From positions 31,372,001-31,436,000 of the forward strand of contig OZ231128.1 of the NCBI GenBank assembly GCA_965153355.1: 64,000 bases of DNA, read 5' to 3'. Positions 1 through 12,900 of this stretch are shown piece by piece; position 1 is the first letter of the stretch; each line of letters opens with the position of its first letter. The translations under genes and the position numbers were made by a program. This stretch comes from Flaccisagitta enflata (taxonomy: Eukaryota; Chaetognatha; Sagittoidea; Aphragmophora). The notes beneath the pieces were generated by a model, which saw only the letters and a list, made by a program, of their open reading frames with translations, had not been told where the DNA came from and searched no databases.

Positions 1-318
1 AAACTCAACAAAACCATCGGCGCGTCGACGGAGAACGGGGCCTCCGGCATGACGTCAACGACAGAGACTTCCGAAGCGGCATCCTCAGAGGGCGGCGTGG
101 CTCAGGACTTTTCGCACGAAGTTCATTGGTGGTATCGATGGGAGAAATCCCATTCGGCCGAGGAGCACGGCCCGTTTCCCTCCACGCAAATGAAAACTTG
201 GACTGATTTGGGGTATTTCCCCAACGGTGTGTGGCTAAGAAAAGACGAGCAACAAGTTAGAGACGATCTCGGCAATCTTTACAACTCGGAGCGCATTGAT
301 TTCGAGCTTTACACTTGA
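1..318 (+). CDS. CD2BP2: CD2BP2 C-terminal GYF domain (partial, last exon)
   Basis: This is the 3' end of a gene whose frame is open from base 1 to the TGA at 316-318, giving 105 residues. The C-terminal ~65 residues form a GYF domain. Visible motifs are WWYRWE, EEHGPFPSTQM, the signature GYFPNGVWLRK, and the terminal YNSERIDFELYT, which closely matches the end of CD2BP2/U5-52K. Known family role: a U5 snRNP-associated protein whose GYF domain binds proline-rich ligands during spliceosome assembly. The upstream acidic, Ser/Thr-rich residues look like the linker before the GYF domain. The 5' part of the gene lies outside the window. The ATG at 49 is probably internal. No polyadenylation signal was assigned. 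Confidence 0.9.
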   Translation, partial: KLNKTIGASTENGASGMTSTTETSEAASSEGGVAQDFSHEVHWWYRWEKSHSAEEHGPFPSTQMKTWTDLGYFPNGVWLRKDEQQVRDDLGNLYNSERIDFELYT

Positions 319-820
319 AAAAGATCCCACGATGTATCGAGATTGCGTCCATGCGATCAGATTTCTTTAGTATTCGATCTTCGAATTCTTCAAAGTTTTG
401 GTCGTTTTATTGGACCAACCCATCCTGTATCATCCGATGGTCCGTATGTCCTTACCATTTGTTTCCAAGAATCATTATTTACACATATTTTGTGACAATT
501 TTTAATACCCATTGATCCCGTTTCCGAATCATCCCCACTCTCCAAGATATGTATTTTGTTTTGCTGTTATGAATTCGCGTTGCAGTTCTTCTTTCTTTCT
601 CAATTTTGGCGGTCACTTTATTTCTCCGCAGGTGATAAAAAGTGAAGTAAAATCGCTCAACATGTCCTTGTTCATGTGTTTAATGTGGAGAGACAATCGG
701 CAGATATGACAACGTGTCAAAAAAAGCAAAGTACGTGCCAAGGGAAACTTGTAAGACGTGGTTTATTCACGATGTCATCATACTAAAAATGACATTACAA
801 TTTGAAGGATCGCGGAAAAA
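319..820. other. intergenic region between CD2BP2 and the TTLL gene
   Basis: No coding signal or transposon was recognised here. It should hold the CD2BP2 3' UTR and the TTLL promoter and 5' UTR. The short ORFs in it do not resemble proteins. Confidence 0.5.
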
Positions 821-3800
821 ATGTCATTTCTGACGGGTCTTCAGCGCACGTGGCGGAGATGGCCTCGTCGTGGCAAGTGGACGACGACGTTGATTGTCTT
901 CGGCTTTCTCTCCCTTTTGTTCGTTCTCGTTTGCATCGTCCTCCGTTCACCTTCACATGCAAATGGCCGACTGATGGCGGTGGTTCACGGAAATGGATTT
1001 CTCGACGATTACTTGAATCATGTGATTCGAGTTCTATCCCGAGTGGGCTTCTATGTCCGTCGTGGATACGTCCCACCTGGCGTCACTTCGTCGCTCGGAA
1101 CGGACGCAGATTGGCACGTTCTCTGGAGTCACGTGTATCCATTCGGCGATATGCCAGAGTTAAAAAGGATTCATCGACATCAGCGAGTGAACAAAATTCC
1201 CGGAATGGGTTTCATTACTAATAAGGCAAGTGTATATGCGCGCCCGTTTGTTTGTGCGAGTGTTTGTTTGTGTGAGTGTTTGTTTGTGTGAGTGTTTGTT
1301 TGTGTGAGTGTTTGTTTGTGTGAGTGTTTGTTTGTGTGAGTGTTTGTTTGTGTGAGTGTTTGTGTGAGTGTTTGTTTGTGTGAGTGTTTGTTTGTGTGAG
1401 TGTTTGTTTGTGTGAGTGTTTGTTTGTTTGAGTGTTTGTTTGTTTGAGTGTTTGTTTGTGTGAGTGTTTGTTTGTGTGAGTGTTTGTTTGTGTGAGTGTT
1501 TGTTTGTGTGAGTGTTTGTTTGTGTGAGTGTTTGTTTGTGTGAGTGTTTGTTTGTGTGAGTGTTTGTTTGTGTGAGTGTTTGTTTGTGTGAGTGTTTGTT
1601 TGTGTGAGTGTTTGTGTGGTTGAGTGTTTGTTTGTGTGGTTGAGTGTTTGTTTGTGTGGTTGAGTGTTTGTTTGTGTGGTTGAGTGTTTGTTTGTGTGGT
1701 TGAGTGTTTGTTTGTGTGGTTGAGTGTTTGTTTGTGTGGTTGAGTGTTTGTTTGTGTGGTTGAGTGTTTGTTTGTGTGGTTGAGTGTTTGTTTGTGTGGT
1801 TGAGTGTTTGTTTGTTTGTGTGGTTGAGTGTTTGTTTGTTTGTGTGGTTGAGTGTTTGTTTGTTTGTGTGGTTGAGTGTTTGTTTGTTTGTGTGGTTGAG
1901 TGTTTGTTTGTTTGTGTGGTTGAGTGTTTGTTTGTTTGTGTGGTTGAGTGTTTGTTTGTTTGTGTGGTTGAGTGTTTGTTTGTTTGTGTGGTTGAGTGTT
2001 TGTTTGTTTGTGTGGTTGAGTGTTTGTTTGTTTGTGTGGTTGAGTGTTTGTTTGTTTGTGTGGTTGTGTTTGTTTGTTTTGTGTGGTTGTGTTTGTTTGT
2101 TTTGTGTGGTTGAGTGTTTGTTTGTATGTGTGGTTGAGTGTTTGTTTGTATGTGTGGTTGTTTGTTTATTTGTGTGGTTGAGTGTTTGTTTGTTTGTGTG
2201 GTTGAGTGTTTGTTTGTTTGTGTGGTTGAGTGTTTGTTTGTTTGTGTGGTTGAGTGTTTGTTTGTTTGTGTGGTTGAGTGCTTGTTTGTTTGTGTGGTTG
2301 AGTGCTGGTTTGTTTGTGTGGTTGAGTGTTTGTTTGTGTGAGTGTTTGTTTGTGTGAGTGCTTGTTTGTGTGGTTGAGTGTTTGTTTGTTTGTGTGGTTG
2401 TAAGCCGCCGATGGATAAACTCTGCAGTTGCGTAACCGGTTCTAGTGTATCGCCGATGGCTCCGTCTTGTAGATTAGCATTGCATGGAATAGTCGCATCC
2501 GTTAATGTCATCCATGATTACTAATCCTGTCTCCGATGACTACTAATCTCGTTTTGGATCATTACTGATCCCGTTATCACTAGTATCAATCCCGTTACCA
2601 ATAGCGTTGTAGATGGATGGTTTGTTATATATATTATCTATCTTTCCTTTGCATGATGCTTAATTGATTATTGCTTATTCTTTCGGTCCAAGCATTAAGA
2701 TGCATGTCTTTCTTTCCTTGCTATCTTAGATTATCTTGGTGGACCGCTGGGTCCTTATAACGGCTTATTTACTAACTTTCTACTAGCCGCTTGCCGCTTA
2801 ATAGTAACATTAGTATATACGGATTGCACGCTCTTGACACGGAGGAGTGTCCGCCCGTGACACATTCTATCGCTGCTTGTGTTACTTGGATGTCTTCTAT
2901 TCCCCATGCTCAGGAACGCAAGATCCTACGCACGCTTAGTATTAATCCTGCACTAACTCTGTAGATACACTAACACTATACAAACATTGTGCAACTGTGG
3001 ACGCGCTGTCCATCCCATCCTTTGGCAGGCTACGGTAAGAGACCCACATCACCAATCCGTCTCTTACAAGTGGTACATCGGCACCCGCACCCACGCACCC
3101 TCTGTGTCCCTTAAGAATCATATAGCACACCCTTAACGCACGTGAGTTAGTTCATCACTAGAGTCCTCACTAGGCCCAATCTGCACTATACTCAGAAGCG
3201 TCATCTTCTGGGATACGTCTTATTCAGTCTATGTAGTGGAGTTTCCATCTAGTACTATCACTCATTTGCTGTAGGGCCTGTATTCCCCTACCAGCAAAAT
3301 CTCTGTTAGCACCCGCCGTTTCTTACCCAACATCTAATTCGTCGAACAAAGCTCAGGCGCCAGGGTTAGTTCATGTGGCAGACGTTCGACCACATTAACT
3401 AGATCTGCCTAACTCAATTTGGTCGTCTTTCTTCGCGAAAACCTTATCTTCTGTCTTACAGGTAGTAGCAACTGTTGCCAAGCACTTGCACTAGCGAGAG
3501 TTCGTGTGGAGCAGATTTCCCACTTGCTAGCAGGTTTGTGTAAAACTTCAGGGAAGTACTTCCTCTTTATCTTCCGCGGGTCCCTTTTCACACACTGATA
3601 AGGACCCAGCCGCCCACCTTGGAATTTAGCTTCACTATAATGTTAAATTTGTTGCACTGCTTATTACTGATCAAATTAACCCCCTTACCGCTCCATAGCA
3701 CCGATGGACAGGAACCCAAATAGGAGAGAGAGCTCTTCCAGCTCAGACGGGAGCGCTTCTAGTGCGTCCCAGGAGACCCCACCTCCAAATGCTCGCGCGC

Positions 3801-6800
3801 AAGCATCTGCACGTGCACCTGCAAACAACACCAGCAGTGGCACCAGACCACGCGCACCACAGCAACCCACAGCATCAGGAAGGTCGGTAGTTCACCATCA
3901 TTACCACAGGATCGAATGTTGTGACAATCATACCAGCGCAATCGCATCGCATCTGCACTCACTGGCACCTGTTAGCAGTAATTCCAATCAGGTACCACTT
4001 CCGGCTGCGTCATCAACGCCTGCTAACCCGCCATCTTACGAGCAGGCCACGCGCAGCTTGGGGAGATGTCCATCCCCAAACCGCAACCACAATGCTTCAG
4101 GTGTATGCCCAAATGGCGAAAGGCCTCCATCATGCTCGGATCTTCGCCACTTCATGTCACGCCCAAACAGTAGATTCGACGCGCCTTCTGTATCAAGGCG
4201 TAGCCCGTCCAGAGACAGTGGATGGCAACCTATGCAAGTTCTCTCACCCGTCGCAGGTAACCACCAGGTAAAGAGACGTGACTCAACGCCTGACACTCCA
4301 CGTGGGGACAACCGTAGACAACAGCCACAATCGCCTGATCGTCACATTCGCTATTCACCCGTTCGCAACGTTCGCTATTCACCACCTCGGGGCGCACATT
4401 ACTTGTCTCCGGGCGGAGCTCGCTACTCGCCTCTACGTGGCGTCCGCCAATCACCATTGCATGGTGCCCGTTATTTGCCCCGCAGAAGCCGCTTCTCACC
4501 ACCTAGCAGAGGCCGCTACTCGCCTCGCAGAGGTCGCGCTGCCAGTCCTTACAACAACCGCAATAGGGCCTGGGGTAGCCGTGTGTCCTTGCGCAGCTCA
4601 CCTGATTCACGCGCACAGCCATACCACCATACTCCGCCACATCGCCGCTTTTGCAGCTCGCCAGTGAACCCTAGACGGTCACCCTCCATCCGCTGCAGCG
4701 CATCTGCTGGTCGTAGTGCCTGTACAGACGCTGGTATTTCCAACCTTTTCTGCCACCTGAACGTCCGTCCATTACTTCAAGGTAGCGCCCGATCATCGCT
4801 CGCTGAGCTGGTCCGACAAGCACACAGTGCAGGCCTTGTTCCAATCTTTGCCAGAAGGGCCCCACCGGCTCCACCAACTGGCCCTGCCCACGCTGATGAC
4901 GCGCAGTCTGACACATCAGCATCAAGCGAGTCTACCACTACTGGCATTTCTTCCTCGCAGCCATCCCTCGTGACCACCGAATCTTCTGCTGCTGCCTCGC
5001 TTGGTGAAAGCTTCCTCGATCATCTCAACAGCCAGCCACCCTTCAACCTAGCGCCCGCTGACCTTGATCGCATGACCGTTGGCGCACTTGTTGACTCTGG
5101 CAGACTCCGCCTCCGCCGCGTGTTCCTCAGCGACATTGTCCACATCAGACAAAACCAGCCTGACATCGATCCCGAGGAAGCTTGGCAACTCTTCATCGCG
5201 AGAGCCATTGCCACCGAAAGCTTTGACAACGAAACCCAGGTCATCGTAGCTTGGCGCTACGCCTTCCGCAACGCCCCTCGCAGGGAATTCAACAATTTCA
5301 TCGAGCTTCCCTTTGAAACTTTGCGCGACGAGATGCGTGCGACGAGCCCGCAATAAATCCAACCAGACTCACTCTCTCTCTTATTCCCTCCTCAGCATAC
5401 TGTTTCACTAACCGACCATACTCACCTTCTTTTACCAAAATGTTTACTTGAATCACCTCACTTACCTCTTGTGGAATGGAATCTCCCCTCGTTTTTCACT
5501 CAGTCATGACTCCAGTTTGCGCCTTCATTTCTTGAGCCTCTACACTCAATTTTACCACCATTTTATTCTAAATTTGCCAGATTGCGACCTTCTACATCGT
5601 ATCTGATACCCTACTTCATCGTATTGAATTTCCAAATTGTATTGTTTTACCAACCCTGGTGTGCTGGTTCCGCATCAACCAGTCCCACCCCCCCCATTCT
5701 CTCCAGCTCGTTGCTGCCCCAGCCTACCTGCTTCCGCACCAGCCAATCATTAAAATTGATTACGACGAGGTCTTCTCAAGTAGTCCTTGGGGCTTTCATA
5801 GAATAAGAACAAGAGTAAGAAGAAGAACAGAAGTAGAAGCAGAATGGCAGACTCAAAGATTGTCACCAGCCTCCCCATAGATAAATTCAGGTCGGACGTT
5901 GATGACCCAGAAGAGTGGATACCCTTATTTGAAGCCACTGTCAGAATGTGCCTACCCACAGAGGTTGAAGGAACCCAAAATGATAACTGTAAAAACTGGT
6001 TCCCCCTCAAACTTGATGACAAGGCCAAAAGGAAATACTTGGCGATCATGTCCACCGATTGGGCAGTGATAAAATCGGAGTTTATCAAAGCCCTTGTTGA
6101 TCCACAAGAAGAGTACAATTGGCACGCACGCCGCAACACAATTGTTTGGGACGGCGTGGAAAGCTTCCAAGATCTCGCTGCCAGGATCCGCAAAGCTGTT
6201 GACAAATATGAACAAGCAGCAGCCAGAGCGAGAATACTTTTTCCGATTCCGCCTTGCACTGCCAATAGACTACAGGAAAGCCATTGACATTGGTCTGGCG
6301 AAGGACAAGCGCAAGATTGAAGAAGCGCAAAACATCGCCGACCGCTTGCGCCTTGCTAACGCTGAAGCCGGGGAGGAGAGTGGCGCAGCGGCCGCTCCTG
6401 CTAGAGCGGTAACATTCACCGCAAAATCGATGTCAGAGGACAGAATTAAACAACTCAAGATGCAAGTTCAAGGCCTGGCAGTGAAAGCTGAAAGTGCAGA
6501 CGAACGCCAGGACAGACTCGAGAAAAGATTCTCGCGAGACTACCGTCGCAACTGTGACTCAAGCGATGACCGATACGACTCCCGCGACCGCCGTTCCGAA
6601 AGCCGCAGTCGAGATCGGGATAACAGACATCACAGAGATGACAGCCGCAACCATCGAAGTGGAAGACGCGATGAGGGTCGCTACCGAGCCTACAGCGGTG
6701 ATCGCAGTCGCCGTGACAGCTTCGATGGAAGGGACTACAGCAGACGCTATGATCGAAGAGATAGCAGTCTGGATTACAGCCCCCCTCGCTACGACTCTCA

Positions 6801-9800
6801 GGACAAGGGTTATAGCTGTGACAGTTGTGACAGTCGTGGCCGGTATGACAGCCAAGATAGGGGTTACAGCCGTGGCCGAGACTACGACTGACGAGACCGT
6901 CATCGTGACAGTCGAGACCGCGACCATGATCGAGACCGCCGCCATGATAGCCGAGACCGGGACCATCGTGACAGCCCTGATTGGTATCATGACAGCCCTG
7001 ATCGGTACCATGACAGCCCTGATTGGTACCATGACAGCCCTGATCGGTACCATGACAGCCCTGATCGGTACCATGACAGCCCTGATCGTTACCATGACAG
7101 CCCTGATCGTCACCGCCACAGCCCTGACGGTCGCCGTGACTATGGCTTCCATGACCTACGTCAAGGTCGTAGCCGCCGTAATCGTGGTCGGGACTACTAA
7201 GACAATGCGAAACTTCACTAAACCTGCGAAAGCTAACCAGATAATAGTAGTGCCTATTTCAACTTTAATCTTCTATCCCTGTAACTGATATCTGGGGAAG
7301 TTGCAACTAATGGCAGCTGATACAATTCAAATATTGCTGGTACCCCAGCCCGCATTACAGGAACAAAGTTTTTTTCTGTCCGACTGACCAAATATTTATT
7401 CATTTGATGCGCATGTCATTTCCTCACACAATCACATTCCCACAACCTTGTGACTATTTCCCACTGTTTCCTGTTTCCCCTGCTCCAGCACCGTCTTGTG
7501 CTCCTGCTATGCTTGCTGCCACTGCAGTACTGCCTCCCACTCCGGAACAACTACTGCTACAACTCCATCAACTGCTCCTGCATTGCTTACTTCTCATTGC
7601 TGCAACCCCAAGCAACAACCAAGCACTCACCCCAACAACCCCAGCAGCCTAAACACAAACAGCACTAGTAGCAGCCACCAATGCACCTACTGTCACCCTA
7701 CCGCCATCTGTCATCACTCCTCACCCTGACAGTGACAGACAGGACATCAACCTAGACACCGGGGAAGTAGACGTAACTGCTACTGACAAACTGAACCAAA
7801 ATGATAATACTGGGGAAGTTGATTTAACTGCTATTGACAAACCAAACCAAAGTCCCGATACTGGGGAAGTCATACCATTATTACTGACGGACAAAACCAA
7901 TATCTTGATACTGGGGAAGTTGTGCTATCTGTCCCTGACGCATCAATCGGGTAACTTGCACCCCAATTGGTCAATTCCACTGGTAGTAGTCTTGCTCCCG
8001 AGTCAGCGTGGGAATTAGACACCTGTTATATCAATAATCCTCTCTCTATCCCTGACGAGATACGTCACCTCAACCTCAATCCCAGTCGGCCAAATTCCCG
8101 TAGCACTTGGTCAAAGTCCAACAATGAGAACCAAGCCAATCTTGAGCAAACCATAGCTGAGCCTTCTCGCTCGCTAAATCGATCAGCCCCCTCTGCCCCA
8201 CGCGGCCCAAATGGAAGATTTTTAAAGAAATCGTAAACTCAATCTTCCTTTCCCTTTAATTTTATCCTAACTCGGAAATTCGATGATTTTATCCATACAA
8301 ACAATCCCCCCCATACGTTAAAACTCGCATCCTTGTGTCATGACTCTGATGAATGTCCTTTTACAATTAGTTATTAGAAATCAAAACCTGAAGATACGGG
8401 AGGGGGTGGTTTATTGTCCATTGTCTCCGTTTTCTACTTTCGCCCCCGAGGTTATCCATTCCACCCCCCCCCCCTCCGCCGACCATGGGGGGGAAAATTA
8501 CACCCCTTACCCAAAGATAACAACTTTACCCGGTCAAGAATTTTGCTCCCTCTCTCGCCCAAAACTTAATTCAATTGCACCCATCGTCCGTGCCTTGTTG
8601 AGCCCATCTGTACATACATGATCATGAAACTTTCTTTTTAGATGCGTCCGTCAGGAACGCATCTCTATAAGAGGGTCTGTCCGTCGGTCCGTCGGTCCGT
8701 CGGTCCGTCCGTAGGTCCGTCGGTCCGTCCGTATGTCCGTTACGCAAGTGCAAAAACCGCGTTTCTCGGCTGTTTTTGGCCACGGTGAGATCCTATACTG
8801 AAACAAATGATCAACCAAGTTGAACCAACCAACATGTTCGTCCATCGATCTCTCCATATATGTCACATGATCAATACACGCAGAGACACGGCCCGGACGC
8901 ATCTTTGCCCGGTCGGGCTTGTTTTTCTCCTGTAGAGCTACTTTAGTCCAAACCCCGGGTAAAATAGATTAGATATCTTATTTTTCATCTTTCTCAGCCC
9001 AGAAGCGGTAGCTCGACTCAATCATGTGCACACGATCCCCAATTACTTGCCATACGTCTGCAAGTGGGTTTCGTCACCTTTGGAACGCTGGAAGAAGAAT
9101 CCGCCCTCGCTTTTTGGGAGAAGATACAACTATGAATGTACGAAGAATGGAATTCCAAAAGCGTCAAACCTCATCAAAAGGTACATGAAGCACAATACTG
9201 ACATGTCGCAAAGTTAAATCTGCTTTGATCAGTCCGAAATGTGTGAGATTTTGAATAGTAAGTTGGTCACTTTGGAATGAATGGACCAATGATTGAACGT
9301 GTGATTAAGGCCAAATCAAAGCCTAAGTTATAACAAATTTTTCTTCCCTGATTCAAAGGGAATAAATGTGCGCACTAAGAAACCATTTTTCTTTGTTTTT
9401 GGCGACAATTGCCAATATTTTCACCATGTTACATCTTTCTTGGTAGGACCAAGACGCAAGTGATACCCATCTTCATCGCCAACTGATGGAACACATTGGG
9501 AAACGTAGTTAGAAGACCATGATGGAACCGATACACGCATACCCAGCCTCAAGACCAAATTAGAAATGTCAACTAATTTGGGACTTTCAACCACAAGTTC
9601 ATGAAAAGGAATAATTGTATTAGAAAGAAACTTATGAGTCAGGCGAGTGCCATTGGACGCACTCTTTTTGGAAGGCTAAGTGCCCCTTCATATGTCTAAA
9701 AGCACTAAGGTGTAGGTGACATTTAGTCACGTTTGATGTCTGAAGCCCAGTGTGTTCGAACTGAAATGATGTTACCATGTCTCATGAGACTGATATGATG

Positions 9801-12800
9801 TTACCATGACTCATGAGAGATTTGTCTGGATGAAACTACTGCGTTGTTTTAAAGCAAAAGTGGAATACTTGTTTCTTTTTATTTTCTTGTAACCGATAGC
9901 GATAGTCCACATTGAAGAGTGTAGATTCCTTAGTGACCCACCTATCCAAATTCACTCACAAGCACAGCTTGATAGTTGGAAAATTTCCTATTTTTTGCGA
10001 AGCCTCTGCAACGAGAGTTACGCTCGTCTACGAATTTGTCTTGGAGAGATGATATAGGCTAATATTAGCGCTGTAGCATGCTAATATTGCAATTCCAACT
10101 CAATCAAACACTAGCATCGTCAAATGCTAGTAGTCTTTATCCCCCTCTACTCCTACGCAAAATCACTTTCTGTACCCCCCTTGGCACTGGCACACCTGTT
10201 TTCTTGGGTTGCTTCACTCCCTCTGCACACACTAGGACTGCCCAAACCGATTCTGTTTCAATCAAGGGGCTACCTGCCGAACATCTTTCTGTTTCCTTGT
10301 ATGAATTCCGGCCTGTATTCCCGGATTCACGCACCCAAAATCACTCACATCACTTTCACATTATCACTCCACCCATGCATACCTTCACCTGGCATCCCGT
10401 GATTTCACCTTCCATATTTCCACCTCCACTCTCACTCACATGATTCATTTTAACTACCTCCAAGCATCAAAAATACGCTCACTAACCCTTTGTGCGGCTC
10501 TGTCCAGCCTCCCACTGGGATCTCCACTTTCACCTTTTCATTACCGGGATCATAGCTGGCGTCACCCAGCCTCTCCCAAAACTCGTCCGTCTTCTCATCC
10601 TAAACTGGCCCCCCCGGCAAAATGGACCAGTGGAGCCTTCATTCGGAAGATCTTGCGCGTTCTCGCTCAGCAAAATGTGGAGCCTTCTTTCAAATCGATG
10701 CAAGATCAAAATTGGTCAAAAGACGGAGGATCCAAGTCAACGTAATTGAGGAGATAGCTGCGATTCCTGCCGCGATTTTGACTGCGATTCCAACCCAACT
10801 AGCAGCCGACAAAACCGTGGTTGAATAAACTGGATTCTTTGTATTTTGTTCCTCTCTTTGCAAACACTGTCTCTGAAATGGCATTTTGCTTACTTCACCT
10901 CTGGTTTTGGAACTACTATCTATTATGTTATGGTTCTACTCGTACCGTGATATTCATAGTCTTACCATGGTATTTATGAGCTTTCCTTTTTATGCGGCAT
11001 TTTCAAAAAAAAGCGGCTTAGATCAAATTTTTATTTTTTAGCTCAAAGAAAAGCGGCTGCGATGCGTTTACAATGGAATCTCTTCTCAATTTACACTTTT
11101 TTTCCTTTACTCGTATTCTACTTTTTTTTTAACAACAATCGTGTCTCCGTGTCGACATTTCTACCTTTTCTTGTTTCGATTTTGGAGATTTTTATCGGGT
11201 CCCGCATTTTTCTTTCTTTCTCGCAACGCTACCGATTACGCTTCCCCGCATTGTTGTTCTTTGTTTCGATGCAGCCCATGCCCGGGACGTACATTGGCGT
11301 CGAGGGGAAGTGTAAGCCGCCGATGGATAAACTCTGCAGTTGCGTAACCGGTTCTAGTGTATCGCCGATGGCTCCGTCTTGTAGATTAGCATTGCATGGA
11401 ATAGTCGCATCCGTTAATGTTATCCATGATTACTAATCCTGTCTCCGATGACTACTAATCTCGTTTTGGATCATTACTGATCCCGTTATCACTAGTATCA
11501 ATCCCGTTACCAATAGCGTTGTAGATGGATGGTTTGTTATATACATTATCTATCTTTCCTTTGCATGATGCTTAATTGATTATCGCTTATTCTTTCGGTC
11601 CAAGCATTAAGATGCATGTCTTTCTTTCCTTGCTATCTTAGATTATCTTGGTGGACCGCTGGGTCCTTATAACGGCTTATTTACTAACTTTCTACTAGCC
11701 GCTTGCCGCTTAATAGTAACATTAGTATATACGGATTGCACGCTCTTGACACGGAGGAGTGTCCGCCCGTGACGCATTCTATCGCTGCTTGTGTTACTTG
11801 GATGTCTTCTATTCCCCATGCTCAGGAACGCAAGATCATACGCACGCTTAGTATTAATCCTGCACTAACTCTGTAGATACACTAACACTATACAAACATT
11901 GTGCAACTGTGGACGCGCTGTCCATCCCATCCTTTGGCAGGCTACGGTAAGAGACCCACATCACCAATCCGTCTCTTACAAGGTTGAGTGTTTGTTTGTT
12001 TGTGTGGTTGAGTGTTTGTTTGTTTGTGTGGTTGAGTGTTTGTTTGTTTGTGTGTTTGTTTGTTTGTGTGGTTGAGTGTTTGTTTGTTTGTGTGGTTGTG
12101 TTTGTTTGTTTGTTTGGTTGAGTGTTTGTTTGTGTGGTTGAGTGTTTGTTAGTTTGTGTGGTTGAGTGTTTGTTTGTGTGGTTGAGTGTTTGTTTGTGTG
12201 GTTGAGTGTTTGTTTGTTTGTTTGTGTGGTTGAGTGTTTTTGTTTGTTTGTGTGGTTGAGTGTTTGTTTGTTTGTTTGGTTGAGTGTTTGTTTGTTCGTG
12301 TGGTTGAATGTTTGTTTGTGTGGTTGAGTGTTTGTTTGTTTGTGTGGTTGAGTGTTTGTTTGTTTGTGTGGTTGAGTGTTTGTTTGTTTGTGTGGTTGAG
12401 TGTTTGTTTGTTTGTGTGGTTGAGTGTTTGTTTGTTTGATTGTTTGTTTGTGTGGTTGAGTGTTTGTTTGTTTGTGTGTGTGTTTGTTTGGATGTGTGTG
12501 TTTGTTTGGATGTGTGTGTTTGTTTGGATGTGTGTGTGTGTGCGTGTTTGTTTGGATGTGCGTGTTTGTTTGGATGTGTGTATGTGTGTTTGTTTGGATG
12601 AGTGTATGTGTGTTTGTTTGGATGTGTGTATATGTGTTTGTTTGGATGTGTGTTTGTTTGGATGTGTGTTTGGATGTGTGTGTGTGTTTGTTTGGATGTG
12701 TGTGTGTTTGTTTGGATGAGTGTGTGTGTTTGTTTGGATGAGTGTATGTGTGTTTGTTTGGATGTGTGTGTGTGTGTGTGTGTTTGTTTGGATGTGTGTG

Positions 12801-12863
12801 TGTGTGTGTGTGTGTTTGTTTGGATGTGTGTTTGTTTGGATGTGTGTGTGTGTGTTTGTTTGG

Positions 12864-12900
<37 letters not shown>

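Larger units (their letters stand above)
7201..11310 (+). other. non-coding 3' interior of the LTR element
   Basis: There are 4.1 kb without a convincing gene. It contains a short repeated CTGGGGAAGT motif with GTAACTGCTACTGACAA-like text at 7750-7925, a small open frame at 7967-8236 of unknown nature, and an R1 repeat (8640-8921). An intact element would carry pol here, but no YXDD or integrase HHCC/DDE pattern was seen in any frame. Confidence 0.6.
2399..11980 (+). mobile_element. LTR retroelement with Gag-like ORF and no recognisable pol
   Basis: Two direct repeats of exactly 670 bp (2399-3068 and 11311-11980) bound an 8.2-kb interior. Both start TGTAAG and end CTTACA, a 6-bp inverted repeat of the TG...CA type. 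A TGG-starting putative primer-binding site lies two bases after the 5' LTR, and a purine run (GAGGGGAAG) directly precedes the 3' LTR. The interior codes for an RS-rich protein (3704-5356) and a disrupted Gag-like protein (5844-7200). I could find no reverse transcriptase, RNase H, protease or integrase motif. The LTRs show only a few single-base differences over the stretches I compared, so insertion was recent. No clean target duplication was found, perhaps because the target is a tandem repeat. It is probably a non-autonomous element mobilised in trans. Confidence 0.88.

Noticed and set aside
1180-2511. 443-aa minus-strand ORF and several Cys/Val/Phe-rich plus-strand ORFs
   Set aside because: They are translations of the TGTTTG minisatellite with no non-repeat sequence. 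The exon and intron structure of TTLL explains the region.
6494-7288. 264-aa plus-strand ORF with Thr-Ala-Leu-Ile repeats and its minus-strand mirror
   Set aside because: Shadow frames of the Gag tail repeat. The RD/RS and YHDSPDR frame is the coherent one.
7201-11310. Degenerate pol of the LTR element
   Set aside because: No RT (YXDD), protease (DTG/DSG in context) or integrase zinc finger or DDE arrangement was seen in any listed frame. A profile search is still needed.
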